Assembly (NCBI GenBank): GCA_002414125.1
Contig: DHYN01000070.1
Span: 14,477-22,468, forward strand
From: Ruminococcus sp. UBA5129
Lineage (GTDB): Bacteria; Bacillota; Clostridia; Oscillospirales; Ruminococcaceae
Length of the DNA stretch: 7,992 nucleotides
Direction of reading: 5' to 3'
In this document: positions 1 to 5,639 of the stretch, piece after piece
How positions within the stretch are numbered: the stretch's first letter is position 1
Layout: every line of letters starts with the position of its first letter
Notes under the pieces: model-generated
What the model saw: the letters and a program-made list of their open reading frames with translations, nothing else
The model's database searches: none
What the model was told of the DNA's origin: nothing
Program-made: the position numbers and the translations under genes

Positions 1-22
1 TTGTTGAAGCTCAACAGAACTG
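1..22. repeat. Left arm of a 22-bp perfect inverted repeat
   Basis: Bases 1-22 are the exact reverse complement of bases 304-325 inside spoIIIAA; the match stops at base 23 against 303. The arm also holds a small hairpin of its own (bases 2-16, 6-bp stem, 3-base loop). The internal copy encodes part of the conserved SpoIIIAA protein, so this edge copy is the one needing explanation. Because the match starts at base 1, it may extend beyond the window or mark a fold-back artefact at a contig end. Confidence 0.85.
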
Positions 23-28
23 AGATAA

Positions 29-955
29 ATGGAAAGGACTAACGGCTTCGGCATCATATGTGATTATACTTCACCGAAGATCTCGCAAGCTTTGAGAAAG
101 GTTTCGGAAACTATTTGCAGCGTTGTGGACGAGGTAAGAATTCGTTTTGGACGACCTGTAAGCTTTGTCATGGCAGGAAAATGTGTTTTCTTAGATCAAA
201 GCGGACAAGTCACCCTTGATCCGAACGGAAGCACTCTCGTGACAGCGGATGCTTCAGATATAGACAGTATCTTTATGAAGATTTGTAAATATTCTGTATA
301 TAGCAGTTCTGTTGAGCTTCAACAAGGTTGGTTCACGATCCGCGGAGGCGTTCGGGTTGGAGTTGCGGGAGTCTATAATCAAGCGGAACGCATACTTCAG
401 CATGCGACTTCATTCAATTTTCGTGTCGCACGGGAGATTGTCGGTTGTGGTGCAGATATTTATAATCAAGTATTGGCTGCGGAGAACAGCGTTATCATAT
501 GCGGAAAAACAAATTCGGGAAAAACTACAATTCTCCGCGATCTATGCCGCATATGCGGAAATCATAACAAGGTCACGCTTATCGATGAACGCAGAGAGCT
601 TGCAGGAATGACAGACAGGAGTTTGTCGCTTGATATTGGCGCTATGACAGATGTAATAAGTTGTCTTGACCGCGGCGAGGCGATAATTTCAGCGATAAGA
701 ACACTTTCCCCTACATATATTTTCTGTGATGAGATCAGTACGCGTTCAGATTCCGATGCGATTCTTTCGGGTCACGGATGCGGCGTAAAATTTGTTGCAA
801 CAGCACATGCTGAGAACATGTCTGATTTGATGCAGCGTGAATTTATACGGCAATTGATCGAAATGAACGTTTTCGACTATGCGGTTTTTCTTTTTGATGA
901 GAGAATGCCGGGACAACTTTCTACAATTCGGAGACTAAAAAAATGCGGATCATGA
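29..955 (+). CDS. spoIIIAA: Stage III sporulation protein AA, ATPase of the SpoIIIA-SpoIIQ channel
   Basis: This is the cytoplasmic secretion-type ATPase thought to power or assemble the mother cell-to-forespore channel. At 308 residues it matches the usual length (about 307 in B. subtilis). Visible motifs are an N-terminal EVRIRFGRP segment (35-43), a GGVRVGVAGV segment (106-115), a Walker A P-loop GKTNSGKTT (159-167), the LIDERRELAG block (184-193), and a Walker B-like IFCDEI (231-236) with acidic residues 234-235. The P-loop lacks the prolines usual in this family (GPPGxGKT) but keeps GKT. An in-frame TAA lies directly before the ATG, so the start cannot be further upstream. No convincing Shine-Dalgarno sequence is seen, but the upstream bases are partly the suspicious inverted repeat. 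The gene ends 13 bases inside spoIIIAB. Identity is based on motifs plus the complete operon context. Confidence 0.96.
   Translation: MERTNGFGIICDYTSPKISQALRKVSETICSVVDEVRIRFGRPVSFVMAGKCVFLDQSGQVTLDPNGSTLVTADASDIDSIFMKICKYSVYSSSVELQQGWFTIRGGVRVGVAGVYNQAERILQHATSFNFRVAREIVGCGADIYNQVLAAENSVIICGKTNSGKTTILRDLCRICGNHNKVTLIDERRELAGMTDRSLSLDIGAMTDVISCLDRGEAIISAIRTLSPTYIFCDEISTRSDSDAILSGHGCGVKFVATAHAENMSDLMQREFIRQLIEMNVFDYAVFLFDERMPGQLSTIRRLKKCGS
304..325. repeat. Right arm of a 22-bp perfect inverted repeat
   Basis: Exact reverse complement of bases 1-22. It lies in the spoIIIAA reading frame and encodes roughly residues 93-99 (SSVELQQ), just before the conserved GxxTIRGG-type segment. This arm is therefore native coding sequence, and the copy at the window edge is probably derived from it, by biology or by assembly. 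Confidence 0.85.
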
Positions 956-1443
956 TATTTTGTTTTACGATTTTGATTGGAGCGTTAGTTGGATATGCAG
1001 CGTCTGATGAGATAAGGCACCGCCGAGATTATATCAGATGCATAGCTGTCTTTCTGAATGAACTGAAGGTTCAGATCAGATATTTCGGCATTGATCTTTT
1101 TGAGCTTTTTAAACGGCTCAGTTCGTCCAAAAGCTTGGAGCACCTTTCATTCTTATCAGCTATCCCTAATGAGTTTTCCCCATATGATGATTTTGGTACT
1201 CTTTGGAATAAAGCCGTAACCGAGGACAGCTCTCTTGATACCGAGTCGCGTGACATCCTCATTGAGCTGGGGGATTTTCTTGGGAAAAGCGATGTTGACG
1301 GGCAGATATCGATTATTGATGCAGCTTCAATTAGGATCAATGCTCTCGAAAGGCGTACTGATGAGGAGTACTTCCAACGTTCTCGGCTGTATCGTATTCT
1401 TGGAATACTTTTCGGGATAATGACCGGACTTATTTTTATCTGA
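943..1443 (+). CDS. spoIIIAB: Stage III sporulation protein AB
   Basis: A membrane component of the SpoIIIA complex, 166 residues (about 171 in B. subtilis). It has a hydrophobic segment at each end (about residues 4-20 and 151-166) and a cytoplasmic-type helical middle, the arrangement typical of SpoIIIAB. The family hallmark is visible as LGKSDVDGQ at residues 113-121. The SpoIIIAB fold resembles type II secretion/type IV pilus inner-membrane F proteins, which suits a partner of the AA ATPase. The ATG at 943 overlaps the end of spoIIIAA by 13 bases and is preceded by GGAG (930-933) at a 9-base spacing. The start and product are well supported; the precise molecular role is known only by family inference. 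Confidence 0.95.
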   Translation: MRIMIFCFTILIGALVGYAASDEIRHRRDYIRCIAVFLNELKVQIRYFGIDLFELFKRLSSSKSLEHLSFLSAIPNEFSPYDDFGTLWNKAVTEDSSLDTESRDILIELGDFLGKSDVDGQISIIDAASIRINALERRTDEEYFQRSRLYRILGILFGIMTGLIFI

Positions 1444-1445
1444 AC

Positions 1446-1451
1446 AGGAGG
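1446..1451 (+). promoter_or_regulatory. Ribosome binding site setting the GTG start of spoIIIAC
   Basis: A perfect AGGAGG lies 9 bases before the GTG at 1461 and directly after the spoIIIAB stop. It supports GTG as the true initiator of this small gene. Confidence 0.85.
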
Positions 1452-1460
1452 TCAAAGAAA

Positions 1461-1658
1461 GTGGACATAGATCTGATTTTCAAAATTGCAGGAACAGGAA
1501 TAATCGTTGCAGTACTTAATCTCGTTCTTAAGCGAGCGGAACGCGAGGAACAAGCTATGCTGACAACTCTTGCAGGACTTATCGTCGTACTTTTTGTGAT
1601 CGTAAAGGAGATAGGAAACCTTTTTGAGACGATAAAATCGGTGTTTGGATTATGGTAA
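1461..1658 (+). CDS. spoIIIAC: Stage III sporulation protein AC
   Basis: A very small integral membrane protein of 65 residues (about 68 in B. subtilis). Two hydrophobic helices are visible, about residues 5-23 and 35-51, joined by a charged turn, KRAEREEQ (24-31), a layout and motif typical of SpoIIIAC. It begins with GTG, set by a perfect AGGAGG. The end overlaps spoIIIAD by 7 bases, implying coupled translation. Within the complex, AC and AD are small membrane subunits required for forespore gene expression late in sporulation; their exact placement in the channel is not established by this sequence. Confidence 0.94.
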   Translation: MDIDLIFKIAGTGIIVAVLNLVLKRAEREEQAMLTTLAGLIVVLFVIVKEIGNLFETIKSVFGLW

Positions 1659-2044
1659 ACGATTGCTTTTCAGTTGCCGCTATCTGCCTGTGTGCGGTAG
1701 TTTTAGCGCTTTTGCTCAAACGTCATTGTGCGGAGCAGTCTCTTTTTGTTTCCCTTGCGGCGTGCATAATGCTCTTGTCTCTTTTTGCGGTAAATGCTTC
1801 CGAAATATTGAACGAGCTGCACATATTACTTGAGGAGTCGCAGATCGATACGCAATATATTTCAGCAGCCTTTAAAGCTGCCGCGATATGTATCCTTACG
1901 CAGATAACCGCCGACCTCTGCCGTGACAGCGGCGAATCTGCGATCGCATCTGCCGCAGAACTATGGGGACGAGGCTCGATCACGCTCATTGCGATGCCGA
2001 TAATCACCTCTTTGATCTCGACAGTTAAGGAGTATCTTTTATGA
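1652..2044 (+). CDS. spoIIIAD: Stage III sporulation protein AD
   Basis: A polytopic membrane protein of 130 residues (about 133 in B. subtilis), distantly similar to SpoIIIAC in its first two helices. Hydrophobic stretches are seen at about 4-22, 29-47, 68-86 and 109-126. The conserved block LCRDSGESAIASAAELWGR (88-106) is the strongest family signature, followed by a proline-containing terminal helix. No strong Shine-Dalgarno precedes the ATG, which overlaps the spoIIIAC stop by 7 bases, so translation probably depends on coupling to spoIIIAC. It shares an ATGA start/stop overlap with spoIIIAE. Confidence 0.95.
   Translation: MVNDCFSVAAICLCAVVLALLLKRHCAEQSLFVSLAACIMLLSLFAVNASEILNELHILLEESQIDTQYISAAFKAAAICILTQITADLCRDSGESAIASAAELWGRGSITLIAMPIITSLISTVKEYLL
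2027..2032 (+). promoter_or_regulatory. Ribosome binding site for spoIIIAE inside spoIIIAD
   Basis: AAGGAG sits 8 bases before the ATG at 2041, within the last codons of spoIIIAD. It fixes the spoIIIAE start at the ATGA overlap. Confidence 0.8.
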
Positions 2045-3141
2045 AAAGATTCGTTATGATCGTATCCGTGTGCCTTGCTATTTTGGGAATTATTTCTTTT
2101 GCACCATCAGTCTATGCCGCTGAGGACGACTCATATGAATCACAGCTTGGCAGAGATGTGGACACGCTATTTGCTGACAACGATCTTGATCTTTCTTATG
2201 CAGAGGCAGCCGAACTAACATTTTCAAAGATCGTTTCAAAGATAAGAGATTCGGTTTCCGACCGTATTCGTGCGCCGTTCAAGCTCTTGTTGGTCATCAT
2301 AGTGCTCATCGTATTTTCGTCATTTATGTCATGTTTCATCGGGAACTCACCAAACATGAAACAAACTTCAGATCTGAGTGCGTTTTTGTGCACTGCATCA
2401 GCAATTGCCGCGATCAGTGTACCGCTGCTTGAGGTCTTTCGCACGACAGCCGATTCTCTTGACCGTTCCGGAGCTTATATTACGTCATTCGTACCTATCT
2501 ATGCAGGAATCATACTCTTGTCCGGCGGAGCTGTTTCGGCTGAGCTTTACAGCGGAGTTACTTTGATCGGTGCCGATCTCATGGTATGGGCAGCGAACAG
2601 CGTGGTAATACCGCTGCTGACGGTTATGATGGTTCTCGCAATAATGGGAAGCGTTTTCCCGAATTCCTTTGCCGATGCGGTATCTAATCTCATTAAAAAG
2701 GCAGTCACATGGTCTATGACGGTAGCGGTCACTCTTTTTTCGGGTTTTGTGACACTGCGATCAACTCTTGGCGCAAAGGCAGACGGCTTTGCAGCAAAGA
2801 CTGCAAAGTTTGTAATTTCAGGTTTTGTGCCTGTAGTCGGCAGTGCGGTTTCGGATGCGTATTCGGCTGTAAAGGGGAGTTTTGAATTGATGCGGTGCAC
2901 AGTTGGATTTGCGGGAGTAGTTGCCGCTGCGTTTATATTTCTTCCTCCGCTAATAGAGCTGATAGCGTTTCGGGCGATGGTTCATATCGGTATTTTTGCA
3001 GCGGAGGGCTTTGATTCAAAGGCAGTCGCCAAGCTTCTCAAGGGCATCGACAGCGGACTTGCGATCGCAATGAGTATTCTCATCTGTTTCGGTCTGTTTT
3101 TTATAATCTGTACGGCATCGCTCATGAAAGCGGTCGGATAG
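2041..3141 (+). CDS. spoIIIAE: Stage III sporulation protein AE, multipass channel subunit
   Basis: The largest SpoIIIA membrane protein, 366 residues (about 399 in B. subtilis). The N terminus is a clear signal peptide: MKR, a hydrophobic core (4-20) and a likely cleavage site SVYA-AED near residues 26-27. A soluble stretch follows (27 to about 82), then a series of hydrophobic segments, about 83-102, 116-135, 150-168, 185-204, 226-242, 285-305 and 340-362. This signal peptide plus multipass layout is the known SpoIIIAE architecture, and the protein is proposed to act as a permease-like part of the feeding-tube channel. The Shine-Dalgarno AAGGAG at an 8-base spacing supports the ATG. The transmembrane positions are estimates by eye. 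Confidence 0.95.
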   Translation: MKRFVMIVSVCLAILGIISFAPSVYAAEDDSYESQLGRDVDTLFADNDLDLSYAEAAELTFSKIVSKIRDSVSDRIRAPFKLLLVIIVLIVFSSFMSCFIGNSPNMKQTSDLSAFLCTASAIAAISVPLLEVFRTTADSLDRSGAYITSFVPIYAGIILLSGGAVSAELYSGVTLIGADLMVWAANSVVIPLLTVMMVLAIMGSVFPNSFADAVSNLIKKAVTWSMTVAVTLFSGFVTLRSTLGAKADGFAAKTAKFVISGFVPVVGSAVSDAYSAVKGSFELMRCTVGFAGVVAAAFIFLPPLIELIAFRAMVHIGIFAAEGFDSKAVAKLLKGIDSGLAIAMSILICFGLFFIICTASLMKAVG

Positions 3142-3145
3142 GAGG
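3140..3145 (+). promoter_or_regulatory. Ribosome binding site for spoIIIAF overlapping the spoIIIAE stop
   Basis: AGGAGG spans the last two bases of the spoIIIAE TAG and the following bases, 5 bases before the ATG at 3151. This layout favours re-initiation by ribosomes finishing spoIIIAE. Confidence 0.8.
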
Positions 3146-3150
3146 CAATA

Positions 3151-3612
3151 ATGGAAGGACTAAAAAGTTTGATCTGCAGCATCTGCGCAATTTCGATGCT
3201 GGTTTGTGTTATTGAATGGCTTGTTTCGGGAACTCGCTTGAAAAATCAGGTGAAATTTCTGCTGAGAGTGATACTGATAGTAACTGTTTTTGCTGCATTT
3301 GTAGGAGGATTAAGCGGACTTGATTTTCCTGAGCTTCCCGACATGAACGAAAGCGATATGTCGTATGCGGAAAGCGCTTACAAACAGGAATTCATCCGAC
3401 AGACCGAGTCAAATATTGATTCGGTTCTCGCTCAGCAGCTTGAAGCGGCAGGAGTCGGTTTCAGCAAAATAGAGACAAATGTTAATATTTCTGAGACAAA
3501 CAGCATATCTATTAGTAGTGTTACAGTTTCAGCGGATGATTTCGAGAAAGCTGCGGAGATAATACGAAGCAGTCTCGGAGAGGAAACGGAGGTGCAAAAT
3601 GGCAATTTCTGA
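3151..3612 (+). CDS. spoIIIAF: Stage III sporulation protein AF
   Basis: A SpoIIIAF-type protein with two N-terminal transmembrane helices (about residues 5-24 and 35-53) and a soluble C-terminal domain. In the known family that domain has a ring-building-motif fold related to those of SpoIIIAG and SpoIIIAH. Here the soluble part ends with an alternating helix/strand region (about 85-150) containing LEAAGVGFSKIETNV, consistent with that fold. It is 153 residues against about 206 in B. subtilis; the shortening is in the linker and periphery, with no sign of a frameshift. Assignment rests on topology, weak motif similarity and position between AE and AG. It overlaps spoIIIAG by 14 bases. Confidence 0.9.
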   Translation: MEGLKSLICSICAISMLVCVIEWLVSGTRLKNQVKFLLRVILIVTVFAAFVGGLSGLDFPELPDMNESDMSYAESAYKQEFIRQTESNIDSVLAQQLEAAGVGFSKIETNVNISETNSISISSVTVSADDFEKAAEIIRSSLGEETEVQNGNF

Positions 3613-4123
3613 CATCATCGGCAGAATAAAGTCCAACAAACGACTTTACACTGCGCTGAAAGTATTTCTGACAGCACTGATATGTCTGATATTTATGACA
3701 TATGTTTTCGACGGCGGAAAGAGTTCTCCCGAGCCGCAGGAAGCGGTATCCGATGAGATCTCGATCAATGAATACCGTGCCGAAACAGAGCGGAGGCTTA
3801 CGGAATTTCTCAAACAGATCGAGGGCGTCGGCGATGTCAGGGTATACCTCAATTTCCGAAGCGAACAGGAATACGTCTATGCCCGCGAGGGACGCACCAG
3901 CGTTTCCGAAAACAAGAAAGAGGAGGAATGCAAATATGTGATGATCGGAAAGGGAAGCGACAAAACTGCCCTCGTGGAGACGATAAATCTGCCGAAGCTC
4001 GACGGAGCTGTCATAGCCTGCACGGGCAGCGAAAATGCTGCTGTGTGCTCCAAGGTGTACAAAGCAGCCTCAGCAGCGCTCGGAGTCCCGACAAGCTGTA
4101 TCTATGTAACAAAATTAAGGTAA
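3599..4123 (+). CDS. spoIIIAG: Stage III sporulation protein AG, ring-forming channel component
   Basis: A bitopic protein of 174 residues: a short N-terminal cytoplasmic stretch, one transmembrane helix (about 17-36), and a domain exposed between the mother-cell and forespore membranes. In B. subtilis this domain forms a large 30-subunit ring. Family features visible here are YRAETERRLTEFLKQIEGVG (58-77), the following strand DVRVYLNF, an EYVYA segment, the LDGAVIACTGSEN region (about 134-146) and the terminal helix ALGVPTSCIYVTKL. B. subtilis AG has about 229 residues; this one is shorter, mostly between the two halves of the ring domain, where the B. subtilis protein carries an added beta insertion. 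The Shine-Dalgarno CGGAGG (3587-3592), 6 bases before ATG, supports the start. Confidence 0.94.
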   Translation: MAISDIIGRIKSNKRLYTALKVFLTALICLIFMTYVFDGGKSSPEPQEAVSDEISINEYRAETERRLTEFLKQIEGVGDVRVYLNFRSEQEYVYAREGRTSVSENKKEEECKYVMIGKGSDKTALVETINLPKLDGAVIACTGSENAAVCSKVYKAASAALGVPTSCIYVTKLR

Positions 4124-4136
4124 AGGAGTCAATACT

Positions 4137-4682
4137 ATGAAAAAGCCCACAATTATAATCGGAAAGAAACAGATAATCATGACCTGTCTTACAATGATGC
4201 TCGCGATCGCGGTCTACATAAACTACGCAACTGCGCCGAAGGTAGGTGACGGAGAAAAGCTCGCCAACAATACAGTCAAGAATGACACAGTGAATTACGG
4301 CGAGACGGAGTTTGTCAACGGCAACGCTGATACCGTCGATTATTTTGCTCAGGCACGTCTCGATAAGATGAACAATCGTGACGAGGCAGTGCAGACTCTC
4401 CAGACCATCATTGGCGGCGGCGATTTGAGCGATGATGAAATGGTGAGCAATGCTCTTGATGCCGTAGAGGTCTCAAAGCTCATCGAGGCGGAGGGAACGA
4501 TCGAATCTCTCGTCAAGGCACAGGGATTTGAGGACTGTGTCGCATACCTCGACGGCGAATCTGCCAAGCTCGTTGTAAAGACTGAGGGACTCGATAAGGC
4601 GCAGGCTGCCTCGATAAAAGAGATAATTATGGGAGAATCTGAAATTTCTGCAGAAAAAATCAGAATTTTTGAGGTAAAGTAG
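4137..4682 (+). CDS. spoIIIAH: Stage III sporulation protein AH, SpoIIQ-binding channel component
   Basis: A 181-residue membrane-anchored protein (about 218 in B. subtilis) with one transmembrane segment (about residues 11-29) and an extracytoplasmic YscJ/FliF-like domain. In the family this domain binds forespore SpoIIQ across the intermembrane space. The signature region starts with ARLDKMNNRDEAVQTLQTII (72-91). It continues through the helix VSKLIEAEGTIESLVKAQGF and the strand/helix CVAYLDGESAKLVVKTEGL, ending in a beta strand KIRIFEVK. AAAGGAG (4122-4128) lies 8 bases before the ATG and overlaps the spoIIIAG stop. The linker after the membrane segment is short and rich in N, T and D. It is the last gene of the operon; a housekeeping promoter starts at the base after its stop. 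Confidence 0.96.
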   Translation: MKKPTIIIGKKQIIMTCLTMMLAIAVYINYATAPKVGDGEKLANNTVKNDTVNYGETEFVNGNADTVDYFAQARLDKMNNRDEAVQTLQTIIGGGDLSDDEMVSNALDAVEVSKLIEAEGTIESLVKAQGFEDCVAYLDGESAKLVVKTEGLDKAQAASIKEIIMGESEISAEKIRIFEVK

Positions 4683-4711
4683 TTGTACTATTCGGATTTT
4701 TTTGGTATAAT
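4683..4711 (+). promoter_or_regulatory. Sigma-A-type extended -10 promoter for the Asp23-nusB-xseAB unit
   Basis: A perfect -10 TATAAT (4706-4711) is preceded by TGG (4703-4705), giving an extended -10. A partial -35, TTGTAC (4683-4688, TTG plus weak remainder), lies at exactly 17 bases. Transcription would start around 4718. The -35 abuts the spoIIIAH stop codon. This separates constitutive housekeeping genes from the sporulation-controlled spoIIIA operon. Confidence 0.78.
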
Positions 4712-4717
4712 ATATAT

Positions 4718-4869
4718 GTGAGGGTGTGAGTGCGTAAAAAATAAGGAAGCACTGTTCAGATCCGGCGCGCGAGGTGTAAGCATATCGTGCGCCAAGTTCA
4801 AAGGTGTGATCGAGTCAGTGAGCCATTGAATGATACACCCAATTCTGCATGAAAGCGTAGGTAATAAAA
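4718..4869 (+). ncRNA. Candidate structured 5' leader upstream of the Asp23-family gene
   Basis: About 150 bases separate the predicted transcription start from the next gene, and no convincing protein is encoded. Complementary segments could form a closing helix GGGTGTG/TACACCC (4722-4728 with 4834-4840, one G-U pair). Inside it would be a hairpin AGTGC/GCACT (4729-4733 with 4749-4753) and a stronger hairpin at 4764-4793. I recognise no known riboswitch, T-box or SRP RNA signature. The structure is an inference from pairing by eye; the helices are short and may be coincidental. Confidence 0.3.
4764..4793 (+). other. GC-rich hairpin in the leader
   Basis: Arms GGCGCGCGA (4764-4772) and TCGTGCGCC (4785-4793) form a 9-bp stem with one G-U pair and a 12-base loop. 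No T-run follows, so it is not an intrinsic terminator. It is the most stable local structure visible in this gap. Confidence 0.6.
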
Positions 4870-5205
4870 ATGACAGGAAAAAAAGAAACTGCATCGAGCA
4901 GACTTAGAATATCCGAGGATGTAGTCATCACCGCAGCAAGACTTGCCGCACTTGATGTAAAGGGTGTGGCAGGTCTGAGCGGCGAGGCAAATGCTGTAAA
5001 TAAGCTTTGCGGAAACATACCTGTAAAGGCAGATCTCATGGGTGACGTTGTTTCGATCGAGATCAAGCTTGTCATCAGCAGCGAAGCTAAGGTAAGTACA
5101 GTGGCACAGGCAGTCCAGACAGCAGTTAAGGAAAATGTTCAGAATATGACAGGACTTACTGTTGCAAAGGTAAATGTTGTGATAGATGACATTTGCTTTG
5201 AATAA
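4870..5205 (+). CDS. Asp23/Gls24 family (DUF322) envelope stress-type protein, YqhY-like
   Basis: An Asp23/Gls24 family protein of 111 residues. The family pattern is clear: RLRISEDVVITAARLAAL (11-28), the DVKGVAGLSG turn, the strand segment VVSIEIKLVISSEAKV, a central helix with VQTAVKENVQNMTGL, and the final strand VAKVNVVIDDI. No membrane segment or signal peptide is seen, so it should be cytoplasmic. Its position before nusB matches B. subtilis yqhY, which lies after accBC and has been linked to control of fatty acid synthesis; here accBC are absent, so that role is uncertain. The Shine-Dalgarno is weak (TAGG, 4858-4861, 8 bases before ATG). It is the first gene of a probable unit with nusB, the Kae1-like gene and xseAB. 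Confidence 0.9.
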   Translation: MTGKKETASSRLRISEDVVITAARLAALDVKGVAGLSGEANAVNKLCGNIPVKADLMGDVVSIEIKLVISSEAKVSTVAQAVQTAVKENVQNMTGLTVAKVNVVIDDICFE

Positions 5206-5222
5206 TTGACAAGGAGTAGTAT

Positions 5223-5639
5223 ATGACAAGACGTGAAATACGAGACAGCGCATTCAAGCTGATCTTTGAACATCTTCTTCGTGATGACGACATTCAGGAG
5301 CTTTATGATATTGCCGAGGAGATCGACGAGATCACAGTCAACGATGAGGTAAAAAAGCTCGTTGAGGGAACGATCGAGCATGCCTCAGAACTGGACGGGA
5401 TCATCTCAGGATACAGCAAATCAAGAAGTATAGGACGTATCTCAAAGCTTAATCTTGCGATACTTCGCCTTGCGCTTTTCGAGTCGATCTACGATGACAA
5501 TACGCCTATGAACGCTGCTATCAGTGAAGCTATCAATCTCTCTATGACGTATACCTATCAGGAGGACACTTCATTCATCAACGGCGTTCTCGGAGCTTTC
5601 TCAAGAGAACGCAGTGAGGGAGAGTCTGCAGATGCCTGA
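5223..5639 (+). CDS. nusB: Transcription antitermination factor NusB
   Basis: NusB binds boxA RNA with NusE (ribosomal protein S10) and supports processive transcription of rRNA operons. The 138-residue protein has the expected small all-helical composition and length. Recognisable segments are the N-terminal TRREIRDSAFKLIFE (2-16), the acidic helix DDDIQELYDIAEEID, the core RISKLNLAILRLALFE (72-87), the helix MNAAISEAINLSMTY (96-110) and the terminal SFINGVLGAF (117-126). An AAGGAG (5211-5216) 6 bases before the ATG supports the start. The C terminus extends about a dozen polar residues past the core and overlaps the next gene by 8 bases, suggesting translational coupling. Confidence 0.96.
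   Translation: MTRREIRDSAFKLIFEHLLRDDDIQELYDIAEEIDEITVNDEVKKLVEGTIEHASELDGIISGYSKSRSIGRISKLNLAILRLALFESIYDDNTPMNAAISEAINLSMTYTYQEDTSFINGVLGAFSRERSEGESADA
5617..5622 (+). promoter_or_regulatory. Ribosome binding site choosing ATG 5632 for the Kae1-like gene
   Basis: AGGGAG lies 9 bases before the ATG at 5632. The longer reading begins at GTG 5614 and contains this site, so it has no comparable upstream signal. The ATG start also puts the conserved FLGVDTS strand at the N terminus, as expected for this fold. Confidence 0.75.

Noticed and set aside
1940..4210. Three copies of the palindrome GCGATCGC (1940-1947, 3061-3068, 4203-4210), resembling a HIP1-type repeat
   Set aside because: Each copy encodes Ala-Ile-Ala in the same codon phase (gcg atc gcN) in or near hydrophobic segments. 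Codon preference explains them better than a repeat element.
4716..4721. ATG directly followed by TGA just after the -10 box
   Set aside because: It coincides with the predicted transcription start, so it would have no upstream leader for ribosome binding.
4721..4730. AGGGTGTGAG resembling the conserved T-box sequence AGGGTGGNACCGCG
   Set aside because: The match ends after AGGGTG, there is no specifier or terminator stem, and it lies at the start of the leader, not the end.
4787..4852. Possible 21-codon leader peptide starting at GTG 4787, with GAGGTG upstream
   Set aside because: Its composition resembles no known leader peptide, it has no run of regulatory codons, and it overlaps the GC-rich hairpin. 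It is likely chance.
4798..5253. Long minus-strand open frame of 151 codons antisense to the Asp23 gene
   Set aside because: It is a shadow of the coding strand: cysteine- and histidine-rich, no recognisable motif, and the plus-strand frame is a clear family member.
5614..5631. Upstream GTG start for the Kae1-like protein, adding six residues
   Set aside because: The Shine-Dalgarno AGGGAG lies inside this extension and is well placed for the ATG at 5632, which also fits the family N terminus.
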